64,000 nt of DNA, taken from positions 372,001 to 436,000 of the forward strand of contig CALODJ010000006.1 of assembly GCA_942492025.1 (NCBI GenBank), given 5' to 3'. The DNA is from JABDQW01 sp942492025 (GTDB lineage: Bacteria > Pseudomonadota > Gammaproteobacteria > SZUA-229). The notes beneath the pieces are model-generated. The model searched no databases. It had not been told where the DNA came from and worked only from the letters and a program-made list of their open reading frames with translations. Both the position numbers and the translations under genes were made by a program. The number at the start of each line of letters is the position of its first letter. Within the stretch, counting starts at the first letter, position 1. Shown here one piece after another: positions 7,779-16,843 of the stretch.

Positions 7779-10073
7779 TTATATGGTTGCGCTTTTTTCT
7801 TGTGAATATGCACTCTCACGTCCATCGTTATCGTAGGCTGTGACGACGATATAGTATGTGCCTGCTGCTAGATTTTTCAATGTTACTTGCATGTCAGCGC
7901 TGTTGTTAATCACGACCTGGTTCGTATAGTTGCCCTTTACGTTACCGTAATAAACTCTGTATCCGCTAATCTCAGACATTGAAATGGGCGTGCCGTCCTC
8001 CCTCTCAACGGGTGCAATCCAGGACAGGGTTATGTTGGCAGGTGTGCTGGCTTCATCGGCTCCAGCGATGGTGATCACTATATCACGCGTCGCACCGCTG
8101 GTGCTGCTGACAGATAATGTGTCAGTGATGCTGGTGCCACTGATGAGGTTCTGGATCGACGCCTGGTTGTTGTTGGCTTCATATCGCCAGTTACCTGCAG
8201 AATCAATCGTCAGCTCTCCATATGAACCCAGGTGTATCGCATTGGCGAATAAAGCATCACCGCTATCAGGGTCAACGATTGTAAGCTTGCCGCTGACCTC
8301 AAGCATGTTATCCCCGTCGGGATCGATATCTTCGGTGACTCGGCCGGTGTTCGTACCGTTGATAATGCTTGCATCATCAGCGCCTCGGATGCTGATGCGC
8401 ATATCCTGTGTGGTTCCATCGATACTGCTGACCTTGATCGTGTCGGTGAGCGTGTCTCCGGTTTTCAGTGCCTGGATCGCCGTTTGATTATTACTCGCAG
8501 CGTATTGCCAGTTACCGTTTGCGTTGATCGTCAGGCTGCCGTAGCTGCCATTGCGGGTTGCTGATATGAAAGCGGATTCACCGCTATCGCGGTCGATAAT
8601 ATTCAGTTTGCCGCTCACTTCGAGCAGACTGTCGCCGTCGGGATCGATATCTTCGGTGACACTGCCGGTACTCGTGCCGTTGATAATGCTTGCATCATCA
8701 GCGCCTCGGATGCTGATGCGCATATCCTGTGTGGTTCCATCGATACTGCTGACCTTGATCGTGTCGGTGAGCGTGTCTCCGGTTTTCAGTGCCTGGATCG
8801 CCGTTTGAGTATTACTCGCAGCGTATTGCCAGTTACCGTTTGCGTTGATCGTCAGGCTGCCGTAGCTGCCATTGCGGGTTGCTGATATGAAAGCGGATTC
8901 ACCGCTATCGCGGTCGATAATATTCAGTTTGCCGCTCACTTCGAGCAGACTGTCGCCGTCCGGATCGATATCTTCGGTGACACTGCCGGTACTCGTGCCG
9001 TTGATAATGCTTGCATCATCAGCGCCTCGGATGCTGATGCGCATATCCTGTGTGGTTCCATCGATACTGCTGACCTTGATCGTGTCGGTGAGCGTGTCTC
9101 CGGTTTTCAGTGCCTGGATCGCCGTTTGAGTATTACTCGCAGCGTATTGCCAGTTACCGTTTGCGTTGATCGTCAGGCTGCCGTAGCTGCCATTGCGGGT
9201 TGCTGATATGAAAGTGGATTCGCCGGTATCGCGGTCAACAATATTCAGTTTGCCGCTTACTTCGAGCAGATTGTCGCCATCCGGATCGTTATCTTCGGTG
9301 ATACTGCCAGTGCTAACACCGCTGATGACTGTAGTGTCATTGGTGCCCTTGATCGTTATGGTTATATTATGGGTAGTACCGTCCAGACTGCTGATCTGGA
9401 TTGTGTCTGTTAACCTGGCGTCAGCAGCCAATGACTGGATCGCATTCTGGCTATTGCTCGCTGCGTAATTCCAGCGACCGGTCGCATTGATGCTCAGGTT
9501 GCCATAGCGACCGCGGCGCGTGTTCGCCTTGAAAGCCGACTCATTTGCATCACTGTCACGGATATTCAGCTTGCCACTCACTTCCAGCAGGTTGTTCCTA
9601 TCCGGATCATTGTCTTCGGTGACGCTGCCGGTATTGATGCCTGTGATTACTGCCGGCGAATTTATGCCAGTCACTGGGTCCGGAGACGGGTCTGGTTCAG
9701 GAGTTGGTTCAATGTCAGGTATTGGTACTGGTACTGGTGCTGGTGCTGGTGCTGGTGCTGGTGCTGGTGCTGGTGCTGGTGCTGGTGCTGGTGCTGGTGC
9801 TGGTGCTGGTGCTGGTGCTGGTGCTGGTGCTGGTGCTGGTGCTGGTGCTGGTGCTGGTGCTGGTGCTGGTGCTGGTGCTGGTGCTGGTGCTGGTGCTGGT
9901 GCTGGTGCTGGCGTTGTTTCCGGCGCGGTTTCTTCCACTTGTGCCAAGCCTGTGTCCAAATCTAGCAAAGCGGGAATATCATCCTCAATACTGCACGCGG
10001 TCAGTATTAATGCAGCAGGTATTGATAACAGTTTTTTCGAAAATAACGGATTGAACCACTGTAGAGTTGCCAT
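7779..10073 (-). CDS. Lipoprotein with Pro-Ala repeat, five VCBS repeats and a fibronectin III domain
   Basis: A predicted surface lipoprotein of about 764 residues. The signal peptide ends in lipobox LTAC. Then follow a long (PA)n linker of roughly 60-70 residues, five VCBS-type repeats of about 107 residues each (TGSVTEDxDPDGDxLLEVSGKL, then GSYGxLTIxAxGNWxYxA and LTDTIxVSS), and a C-terminal fibronectin III-like domain (SGYRVYYG, LAAGTYYIVVTAYD). The frame opens at 10103, but GGAGA six bases before the ATG at 10073 makes that start likelier. VCBS and FnIII modules are typical of adhesins and biofilm matrix proteins; a role in attachment is inferred. Repeats 3 and 4 are almost identical in DNA, showing recent duplication. 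The linker is a hexanucleotide microsatellite. Confidence 0.85.
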   Translation of the reverse strand: MATLQWFNPLFSKKLLSIPAALILTACSIEDDIPALLDLDTGLAQVEETAPETTPAPAPAPAPAPAPAPAPAPAPAPAPAPAPAPAPAPAPAPAPAPAPAPAPAPAPAPAPAPVPVPIPDIEPTPEPDPSPDPVTGINSPAVITGINTGSVTEDNDPDRNNLLEVSGKLNIRDSDANESAFKANTRRGRYGNLSINATGRWNYAASNSQNAIQSLAADARLTDTIQISSLDGTTHNITITIKGTNDTTVISGVSTGSITEDNDPDGDNLLEVSGKLNIVDRDTGESTFISATRNGSYGSLTINANGNWQYAASNTQTAIQALKTGDTLTDTIKVSSIDGTTQDMRISIRGADDASIINGTSTGSVTEDIDPDGDSLLEVSGKLNIIDRDSGESAFISATRNGSYGSLTINANGNWQYAASNTQTAIQALKTGDTLTDTIKVSSIDGTTQDMRISIRGADDASIINGTSTGSVTEDIDPDGDSLLEVSGKLNIIDRDSGESAFISATRNGSYGSLTINANGNWQYAASNNQTAIQALKTGDTLTDTIKVSSIDGTTQDMRISIRGADDASIINGTNTGRVTEDIDPDGDNMLEVSGKLTIVDPDSGDALFANAIHLGSYGELTIDSAGNWRYEANNNQASIQNLISGTSITDTLSVSSTSGATRDIVITIAGADEASTPANITLSWIAPVEREDGTPISMSEISGYRVYYGNVKGNYTNQVVINNSADMQVTLKNLAAGTYYIVVTAYDNDGRESAYSQEKSATI
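8551..9192. repeat. Two near-identical 321-bp tandem units inside the VCBS gene
   Basis: 8551-8871 and 8872-9192 encode the same VCBS repeat and differ by very few bases (for example GTCGGGATC against GTCCGGATC). A third, more diverged unit begins at 9193 with the same 321-bp period, so copy number can change by recombination without breaking the frame. Confidence 0.9.
9733..9911. repeat. (GGTGCT)n hexanucleotide microsatellite
   Basis: Nearly 180 bp of perfect GGTGCT repeats, about 30 units, encode the Pro-Ala linker on the minus strand. Six-base slippage changes linker length by two residues and keeps the frame, so it would tune reach rather than switch the gene off. Confidence 0.95.
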
Positions 10074-10454
10074 GGATGCTCTCCAATCTTTCATGGCCTT
10101 CATGCCGATACAGCGAGGACTGATGTCCAGACCGCTGACGCAAGATGCCGTTTGAAAAGGAAATCGGATTTAGAGCAATTGAGAGGTGCTTCGCCCTAAA
10201 GCGGCAGATGTACTGCTGAGCTCCACGTTAATAGGTAGTATATAACAGTGTAAAAAAAACAGACAAATTTGTCGAAAAAAATAACACAATAATTAATATG
10301 CATATAAATAATTGATAAAAATACTAAATATATGTTTATTAAGCATTATTAAAAGTATACTTTTCCGACAAAGTCTGTATTTTTTTGTAAATTATTTTTA
10401 CATGGCGCCATTTTTGGAAAATAAACTCAATGAAAAATGAGCATTAATTGTCCA

Positions 10455-10720
10455 GCCATCGAAAAACAAGAGACGAAAAACAACAACGAAAAACAAGAAA
10501 GAAAAACAAGAAAAAGAAAAACAAGACACCCAAAAATAACAAATGCGAAAAACAGAAAGAAAAACAAGACACCCATAAATAACAAAGAAAGAAAAACAAG
10601 ACACCCAAAAATAACAAATGCGAAGAAAAGAAAAACAAGACACCCATAAAGAAAAACAAGACACCCATAAATAACAAAAGGAAAAAAAATCAAGACAAGA
10701 AAACAAGGCACCCACAAATG
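10455..10720. repeat. Left repeat array of RAYT cassette 1
   Basis: This is an A-rich array of five to six imperfect units built on GAAAAACAAGACACCC(A/T)AAA with variable joints (TAACAAATGCG, TAACAAAG). The core ACACCCA is the reverse complement of the TGGGTGT core in the array on the other side of the transposase, so the cassette ends are inverted repeats. Unit spacing is irregular, unlike a CRISPR. Confidence 0.8.
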
Positions 10721-10781
10721 GAATTGACACCCGCCTGTCTAAGTCGTAATGTTATGCAATAAATTCGCTACGGAGAGCGTC

Positions 10782-11783
10782 ATGCCCAGAGCACGGAGCA
10801 CACTGGTATCGCTCGATACCACCCCATATTTTCACTGTACCTCCCGCTGCGTGCGCCGCGCTTTTCTCTGCGGCAAAGATCGTTACAGCGGCCGCAGTTT
10901 CGAACATCGCCGGCAATGGATCGAAGACCGCCTGGGGGCGCTGGCCAGTGTCTACGCCATCGATATCGCCGCTTATGCGGTGATGAGCAATCACTATCAT
11001 GTTGTACTGCATGTTAATCGTGAACAGAGCCTGGACTGGAGTGATGCTGAAGTCATCGAGCGCTGGCACCGACTGTTCAAGGGTAGCGCCTTGTCCCGGC
11101 GTTTCAGTCGGGATGAACCACTGGAGCAGGCCGAACAACTTGCCCTGGCTGAACAAGTTGCAGAGTGGCGTCAACGCCTGAGTTCCATCAGCTGGTTCAT
11201 GCGCTGTCTCAACGAGCCGATCGCCCGCGCAGCCAACCGTGAAGATGAGGTCAGCGGGCGCTTCTGGGAAGGCAGGTTTACCACACAAGCGCTGCTCGAT
11301 GACAAGGCCCTGGCTACCTGCATGGTGTATGTCGATCTTAATCCAATCCGGGCCCAGCTAGCGGAAACACCGGAAGCCTCCGATCACACCTCGATCCAGC
11401 GCCGTATCGCAACAGCCGAGCGCACACAACGACCCAACGCCATCGAGCAGCAACCCGAACAACTGCTGCCGTTCGCGGGCAACCCGCATGAGGGTATGCC
11501 CGCCGGGTTGCCTTTCTGGCTGGCCGATTACATCGCACTGGTCGACTGGAGTGGGCGACTCGTGCGTGCTGACAAAAGAGGCGCAATTCCCGACGAGTTA
11601 CCCGAGATTCTGCGCCGCCTACAACTGGATACCCGGCACTGGTGCTACCTGACCTGCCACTTCGAACACCCATTCAAGCACCTGGTGGGGGCGGCCCATC
11701 ATGTGCGCAGCGCCTGCGAGGCACTCGGTCAGCGCTGGGCGCAGGGTATCAGCCAGTGTGAGCGGCTGTTCTCCAGCGGATAA
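10782..11783 (+). CDS. REP-associated tyrosine transposase (Y1/HUH, RAYT), copy 1
   Basis: This 333-residue protein belongs to the Y1_Tnp (PF01797) family: single-strand DNA nucleases/transposases that mobilise or process REP-type hairpins. The HUH motif is HYH at residues 71-73 (SNHYHVVLH), and the likely catalytic Tyr is residue 183 in MVYVDLNPIR; GRFWEGRF is the usual preceding motif. The frame opens at 10749, but the ATG at 10782 follows GGAGAG at four bases, and copy 2 has the same arrangement. Both flanks carry short repeat arrays. The copy at 16844 is nearly identical and shares at least 60 bp of leader and over 200 bp of trailer, so both are recent duplicates of one cassette. Confidence 0.9.
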   Translation: MPRARSTLVSLDTTPYFHCTSRCVRRAFLCGKDRYSGRSFEHRRQWIEDRLGALASVYAIDIAAYAVMSNHYHVVLHVNREQSLDWSDAEVIERWHRLFKGSALSRRFSRDEPLEQAEQLALAEQVAEWRQRLSSISWFMRCLNEPIARAANREDEVSGRFWEGRFTTQALLDDKALATCMVYVDLNPIRAQLAETPEASDHTSIQRRIATAERTQRPNAIEQQPEQLLPFAGNPHEGMPAGLPFWLADYIALVDWSGRLVRADKRGAIPDELPEILRRLQLDTRHWCYLTCHFEHPFKHLVGAAHHVRSACEALGQRWAQGISQCERLFSSG

Positions 11784-11971
11784 TACCAACCGGTTAGTCT
11801 GTCCAAAGGTTGAGCGCATCAATGAAGCGTTCACGGGAAGCTATGGTCCGTTGCTCGCAAGAGCAAGCGTTCGGCGCCGTTACAATTTTGCTCGTTGATC
11901 ATAATTCGCTATGCCAGCGATAATCTGCTTGAGAAGAACGCCCATACTTATAGAGTGATCACTTTTCATGC

Positions 11972-12091
11972 GTTTAAATAAATGGGTGTCTATGTTTGTT
12001 ATTTAAATAAATGGGTGTCTATGTTTGTTAATTTATGCGTGTCTATGTTTGTTAATTTATGCGTTTAAATAAATGGGTGTCTATGTTTGTT
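11972..12091. repeat. Right repeat array of RAYT cassette 1
   Basis: Three full units of TTAAATAAATGGGTGTCTATG plus TTTGTT and one shortened unit (GCGTGTCTATGTTTGTT) lie about 190 bp after the transposase stop. Copy 2 has only two such units at the same place, so unit number has changed since duplication. Confidence 0.85.
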
Positions 12092-12107
12092 CTGTTGTCC
12101 CTCTAGG

Positions 12108-12567
12108 CAGGCAGGCTATCCTGGTTTTCTCCAAATGTCCTTTTTTTGGTGTCCATAAAATTTACACTCTTGAATATTCGCAAGACTTTGATTTTAATTA
12201 AAAAAATAACTTTATCATCGAATGCAAAAAACTTATACAGGTGTAAGCTGGCTTGCATTGAGAGGATTAATACCTTTGTAAGAGTTTGTTTTTAATAATT
12301 ATTTCGATCAGTGTCGCATTTAAGTTAAAAAAAAATCGTTCAGAAACTTTACACTGAGTTACAAATCAATTTACGTTGCGTTCTAACGGTAATTATGAGC
12401 GAACATAAACGTATGAAAATAAAGAGAAAATTAGAGTTGGTATAAAAACTGAATAAGTTTGGTTGGCTGAAAAGCATTTACATTACCGAGTTAGTAGTCA
12501 GCAATACACATTGTCGGCGTACTAACAAAATTTGTGTTAGTGGACTGGGAATAAAGGGCAAAGTGAT
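12108..12567 (+). promoter_or_regulatory. Conserved upstream region of VPxPA-CTERM gene 2
   Basis: It matches 6480-6956 over most of its length, including CTTGCATTGAGAGGAT, the TTTACA/TTACA cluster (12348-12384) and GAGTTGGTATAAAAA. Conservation in three places argues for a shared regulator or for co-duplication with the gene. Confidence 0.55.
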
Positions 12568-13104
12568 ATGAAACTTCTGAAATTGTTAACAGCAAGTGTG
12601 TTAGGTGTAATCGCGTCAACATCGATGGCATCAACAATATTTAAAGCCACAGATACAGGCATAAATATTATATATGAAGACGCTGATCCAGGTGTGTTCG
12701 ATCTGTATATGTTTAATGATGAGGACACGGGTTTTACAAATCCTCTTTCAGCACCGGTAGGAGGCGTAATTGAAATTACCGGCGCAGCGGGTGGCGACTA
12801 TGTGGCTACAAACGGTGCCTCGCAGATCACCCTTACAAATGCACCGAACTTTTTCTTTGCGCTTAATGGTCCCGGTACTAGCACCTATATTACAGATACC
12901 GACTATTTTGCTCTTGGCCCAGACTTTTTCCCTGCCAACGCCGGCTTTTTGCCTGACGGTTATACGAATTTAGGAGTCGTGGAGTTCTTTCCTTCTAATG
13001 CATATTTAGTTTCAAATGTGACTGCTGTTCCGGTACCAGCTGCGGTATGGTTACTCGGTTCAGGTTTGATTGGTCTGGTTGCAGTTGCGCGCCGCCGGGC
13101 TTGA
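12568..13104 (+). CDS. VPxPA-CTERM exported protein, full-length paralog
   Basis: At 178 residues this is the longest of the three paralogs. The signal peptide (residues 1-21, ending SMAS) is followed by an acidic, aromatic-rich mature domain (YEDADPGVFDLYMFNDEDTGF, NAPNFFFALNGPG) with no domain I recognise. The C-terminus is VPVPAAVWLLGSGLIGLV plus ARRRA, a VPxPA-CTERM sorting signal expected to be cut by an exosortase at the inner membrane. The single ATG start is shared in sequence by all copies. An IS66 element has inserted immediately after its terminator. Confidence 0.8.
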   Translation: MKLLKLLTASVLGVIASTSMASTIFKATDTGINIIYEDADPGVFDLYMFNDEDTGFTNPLSAPVGGVIEITGAAGGDYVATNGASQITLTNAPNFFFALNGPGTSTYITDTDYFALGPDFFPANAGFLPDGYTNLGVVEFFPSNAYLVSNVTAVPVPAAVWLLGSGLIGLVAVARRRA

Positions 13105-13130
13105 TTTAGATAGCGCCACAATAGATAAAA

Positions 13131-13159
13131 AAACAGCGGCTTAAGCCGCTGTTTTTTTT
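13131..13159 (+). terminator. Rho-independent terminator of VPxPA-CTERM gene 2
   Basis: ACAGCGGC-TTAA-GCCGCTGT is followed by eight T. The 8-bp target of the IS66 insertion begins one base later. Confidence 0.9.
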
Positions 13160-13187
13160 GGTACATGGTAAGCGCCAAAGAATCGAC

Positions 13188-14762
13188 CTATAGCTTCACA
13201 TTCCAGGGCAGCAAAGCTTCGATGTCTTCAACCGTTTCAGCCGCAGCGATTCTGCCCAGCACGTGATGCAGATATTTATAGGGCTCCAGGCCATTGGCTT
13301 TCGCTGTTTCGATTAAACCGTAGCAGGTCGCGCTGGCTTTTGCGCAACGCGAGGTATCACTAAAGAGCCAGTTTTTGCGGCCCAGTGCAAACGGCCTGAT
13401 GGCATTTTCAGCCAGCGCGTTGCTGATGTGGAGTTTGCCATCGGTGGTGTAGCCGGTCAGCATGTCCCACTGGTTTAAGGTGTAATACATCGCCTTGAAC
13501 GTCAGGCTGTCTTTGGGAACACGGCTGATATTCTTGTCCAGCCAGTCTTTAAGGTCAGCCAGCCTGGCCACTCAGTTCCTGCCGCTTTTGCTTCTTCTTC
13601 GCATTGTCCAGGTCCTTGATCCTGTCTTCGATCACATAAAGCTTGCGGATCTTGCCAATAGCCACATCGGCCATGCTGACCTTGCTACCGTTCGTTTGCG
13701 CGGGCGCGGCCTTGCTCGCTTCAACGAACATCCTTCTGGCGTGATCCCAACAACTAATGCGGGTTATTGTATGGTCACGGCAGACCTTGTTGTAGCCAGC
13801 TAACCATCGGTCTGCAATGCCCGCAAAAGCCATCGAGCAGGCGCACAGGGACTTCTTCGCTGCGCGAAGCATCGTATTCGAACAAGACCACCGGTTTGTC
13901 CGGCGGGCCACCGCGGATCAGCCACATCCATTTGTCTGAAGTGGCCACCTTGCCATCTTCCTTGAGAACCTGTACCCGTGTTTCTTCGGCCTGCAGATAA
14001 TCTGCTGACAACTGGTGCTCTCTGAGCAGTTTGATCAGTGGCCTGAACACCGTATCCAGGCGGATAATCCAGTTGGCCATTGTGGTGCGACTGATTGCCG
14101 CCATAACGCTTGAGGATGTTTTCCACCGGTACAATGGTAATGCGTCGGCATCTGGACACGGATATAGGCCAGCAACGCCACGCTGGCAATACTCTTGCCC
14201 AAGGGATGGGGCGGACGCTGAGCGGAGATAATGGTATTTTCACCAAACTCATCACCAAAGACCGCTTTTTCCTGCCAGTATTCGATCCCTGGGCCCTGGC
14301 CGGACGATATCCAGTTCTTCCTTGACCTTGGTAAAGAAGGTTTGACCGCGCCGGCTTTTTCTTCATCGGTCAATGTCAGATCAACCCGTACCCGTGGCAG
14401 ATCGGGTGAAAACCTTCCGTTTTTGCGCGGCTTTTCTTTTTTCCTGTTCGGCGACTTCAACTTTTTCGATCTGCTTTTCCAGATCACCCAGGGCCTCGTC
14501 GAGCTCCGCCTCATCAAAAAAATTGAACTGGAATTTGGACTTTTCGCTGCTTTGACCAAAGCGCTGCAGCTTGGCTAATCGTTCGGCTTCTTCGTAGAGC
14601 TTGATGCGTTTTTCGTAATAGGCAATTTGCTTTTTTGTTGCTGATTTGCGCAACGGCCGCATTGAGCGCCTCGTCCTTCTGTGACACATCATCCAGTAAT
14701 TGCCTCACCTGAACAGACTGGTCAAGAGCCGTTTTTTGTTGTGGTTTTGCTGCCGTTTGCAT
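13188..14762 (-). pseudogene. tnpC: IS66 transposase (tnpC), multiply frameshifted
   Basis: The fragments together encode an IS66 DDE transposase: an N-terminal coiled-coil part (EQQKKQIAYYEKR-like), a middle segment with RPPHPLGKS and HYHCTG-type text, the catalytic region (MWLIRGGPP, GYAGYNKV) and the C-terminus (SNALAENAIRPFALGRKNWLF). Reading frame changes occur at least six times, nearly always through missing bases compared with copy 2 (for example near 14095, 14127, 14150 and 14335). Confidence 0.9.
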
Positions 14763-14796
14763 GATCGTTATTCTACAGAAACAGCCACTTAAGACA

Positions 14797-15145
14797 TCAA
14801 AAGACAGACTCTAATGCACTTTTTATGCCCTTTCTCGGCTGATATCGTAGCCATCGAGCAGCCAGTTAATTTCTGACCTGTTAGCATCCCTGATCCCGGT
14901 ACGTGGCCGCGAATTTTTCTTCCGCCAGGCTTTTGTAATACAACACAAAACCGTTATCCTCCCAGAACAGGCTTTGATCTTGTTACGCTGGCGGTTGGTA
15001 AAGGCTACAGACCACCGGCGAACGGATTATGCCCCAGCTCCTGTTCAACAATGGCCGCCAGTCCCGAAGCTCTTGCGGAAATCCACCGGCTCCCGGTACA
15101 GGTAAATCCGCGGCTATCCAGGGCCGGACGAAAACCAGCCTTCAT
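14797..15145 (-). pseudogene. tnpB: IS66 accessory gene tnpB, frameshifted
   Basis: The sequence matches the intact tnpB of copy 2 (20948-21313) but lacks scattered bases, for example in the segments near 14873, 14890 and 14915, so no long frame survives. It corresponds to the IS66 Orf2-like family (PF05717). Confidence 0.8.
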
Positions 15146-15450
15146 CACAGTTGCCGCAGCAGTTGGCTGACAACCGCCAGGTTGTTCTGATCATCCCCTG
15201 ATCCACCCCGTTGGGCAGGCGCAATGACAAACCGGACATCGACCCTGGGTGGGAGCGCTCTACCGGCACAAAACCACTGCAAGGTTTGTCACCGTATTCC
15301 TGCGCCTGTTCACAAACTTGCGACGCCAGTAACCAAAACGGTGGTAGTTCAGATCATGCTGTTCACAGAAGGCTTTTGGGACTTCCTGAATGTTCCCAGG
15401 CTGATCTGCCATGCCAGTAACGTGATAACTGTTGATCCCCCGACAGACAT
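15144..15450 (-). pseudogene. tnpA: IS66 accessory gene tnpA, damaged
   Basis: Minus-strand text FCEQHDLNYHRFGYWRRKF and the C-terminal SQLLRQL identify the HTH-containing tnpA of IS66. The stretch around the initiation region is shortened relative to copy 2, and small deletions break the frame downstream. Confidence 0.7.
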
Positions 15451-15484
15451 CGAAAATAAAAAACAGATGCGATGGGGGTACATG

Positions 15485-15835
15485 TATAGGCCAGTACCGG
15501 CTGCTCCTGCCTGGCCTGAAAGCTGGAAAAGATTGTTCGCACTTGCCTCAACTGGGGGGTGACTTTTGACACACATCGTTTATGTGCAGAAAAGAAGCGG
15601 TCATAGACAATATTTTTCACGACTACTCGAATAGATCAGGGCTGGATGACTTAGGGAACTCTGATTAATTCAGAGTTTCCCTAGATTGATCTCGGCTGTG
15701 AAATGCGGGCTTGGGTTTATCCCCGAAGGACATGGCGATGGGAAGCAACGTGTTTCTTGATGTTTTTTACCATCTTCTCCCTGTCAGCTTGTTTGCTCAA
15801 CTTAATGTACCAGGCAGGTTGGTGTCCATCTATTT
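15485..15835. other. Intergenic region with a perfect-arm hairpin
   Basis: No gene seen. TAGGGAACTCTGA (15652-15664) pairs with TCAGAGTTTCCCTA (15669-15682), with one bulge. Just left, 15580-15645 repeats the segment near 6062-6130. GAAATGCGGGCT near 15701 resembles the inner edge of the MITE terminal repeat. Confidence 0.5.
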
Positions 15836-16297
15836 AGGATGTGCTGATTTCCCTCTGATTTCCTCCCAATTCTCATTTTCGTATTAGCAATAAAATTGAC
15901 ATACACGAATCTTTGTAAGGTATTGACTTTATTTAGAAAAGTTTTTTTCATCGGTTACAACGACTTGTGCAGGTCTAAGCTTGCTTGCATAGAGAGGATC
16001 AATGCCTTGTTCACTATTTTTTAAAAATAATTTGACCAGTGTCGCATTTTTGTTAAAAAGAATGCACAAGATTTTACACTGGGTTACAAAATAATTTACG
16101 TTGCGTTAAAGTTATCACGGTGAGCGAGGGTAGCTTATGTAAATCAAGCGCGAATGAGAATCGGTATATAAATTGAATGAGCGGGGATGGCTACTAAAGC
16201 ATGCATTTATAGAGGGTGGTATACAGTAGTAGACATTTTTCGTGCGTAGACCCAAATATCCGCCTCAGAACCTTACTAGGCATAAAGGCTAATTGAT
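15836..16297 (+). promoter_or_regulatory. Conserved upstream region of VPxPA-CTERM gene 3
   Basis: This is a more diverged relative of 6480-6956 and 12108-12567. CTTGCATAGAGAGGATCAATG, the TTTACA-N5-TTACA-N7-TTTACGTTGCGTT cluster (16073-16109) and GAATCGGTATATAAA are kept while the DNA between them drifts, which favours function over recent copying alone. Confidence 0.55.
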
Positions 16298-16612
16298 ATG
16301 AATATACTGAAATTGTTAACAGCAAGTGTTTTAACCCTCATCGCGTCAACATCAATGGCATCAACAATATTTACAGTCATAGATGACGGATTAAATATAG
16401 AATCTGATACGGGTTTCTACGAAGTGCACATCTTCGATGATGAGGGCACCGACTTTTTGCCTATTGGTTATACGAACTCAGGGCTCGAGGAGTTTTTTCC
16501 TCTTAAGGCATATTTAGTTGCAGATGTGGCTTCTATTCCGGTACCAGCTACGGTTTGGTTGTTCGGTGCAGGTTTGATCGGTCTGGTTGCAGTTGCGCGT
16601 CGCCGCGCCTGA
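16298..16612 (+). CDS. VPxPA-CTERM exported protein, second short paralog
   Basis: This 104-residue protein has the same signal peptide type (residues 1-21) and sorting signal (IPVPATVWLFGAGLIGLV, then ARRRA) as the other two. Against the 178-residue copy it lacks about 65 residues between DTGF and GYTN, a different internal segment from the one missing in the 6957 copy. Both shortened copies keep their frame and both targeting ends. The mature part is only about 55 residues and has no recognised domain. Confidence 0.75.
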   Translation: MNILKLLTASVLTLIASTSMASTIFTVIDDGLNIESDTGFYEVHIFDDEGTDFLPIGYTNSGLEEFFPLKAYLVADVASIPVPATVWLFGAGLIGLVAVARRRA

Positions 16613-16638
16613 TTGAAATGGTACCAAAACAGTTAAAA

Positions 16639-16668
16639 AGACAGCGGCTTAAGCCGCTGTCTTTTTTT
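16639..16668 (+). terminator. Rho-independent terminator of VPxPA-CTERM gene 3
   Basis: AGACAGCGGC-TTAA-GCCGCTGTCT is followed by six to seven T. It is the same hairpin as after the other two paralogs. Confidence 0.9.
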
Positions 16669-16675
16669 GGGGGGA

Positions 16676-16790
16676 AGTAATGCGGGAACGGGAAACAACG
16701 GGAAACAAGATAAACGGGAAACAAGAATCGGGAAACAAGACACCCACAAACTGAAAATCGGGAAACAAGACACCCACAAACCGAATTGAC
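16676..16790. repeat. Left repeat array of RAYT cassette 2
   Basis: Five units are based on CGGGAAACAAGA; the last two carry the full GGGAAACAAGACACCCACAA form. The core AAACAAGACACCCA equals that of the left array of cassette 1, but the joints are GC-richer, so the arrays evolved separately or were acquired from different flanks. Confidence 0.8.
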
Positions 16791-16843
16791 ACTTGACTGT
16801 CTAAGTCATAGTATCGTGCCATCAATTCGCTACGGAGAGCGTC

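Larger units (their letters stand above)
13168..15476 (-). mobile_element. IS66-family insertion sequence, decayed copy 1
   Basis: The left end is GTAAGCGCCAAAGAATCG, an IS66-type terminus. An exact 8-bp target duplication, GGTACATG, flanks it (13160-13167 and 15477-15484), the length typical of IS66. All three genes (tnpA, tnpB, tnpC, minus strand) are present but broken by many small deletions relative to the copy at 19302. The right terminus has also lost most of the GGGCGCTTAC end and about 40 bp next to it, so the element cannot move by itself. Confidence 0.9.

Noticed and set aside
9520..10155. Long plus-strand Gly-Ala frames opposite the VCBS lipoprotein
   Set aside because: Produced by the GGTGCT microsatellite read on the other strand; the minus-strand gene has a lipobox, domains and a ribosome site.
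10455..10720. CRISPR-like array
   Set aside because: Units vary in length and the joints are short variants of each other, with no equal-length unique spacers and no cas genes.
10398..10730. Long Phe/Cys-rich minus-strand frames over the left RAYT array
   Set aside because: They are translations of the short-period A-rich repeat array in several frames; no start context or protein-like composition.
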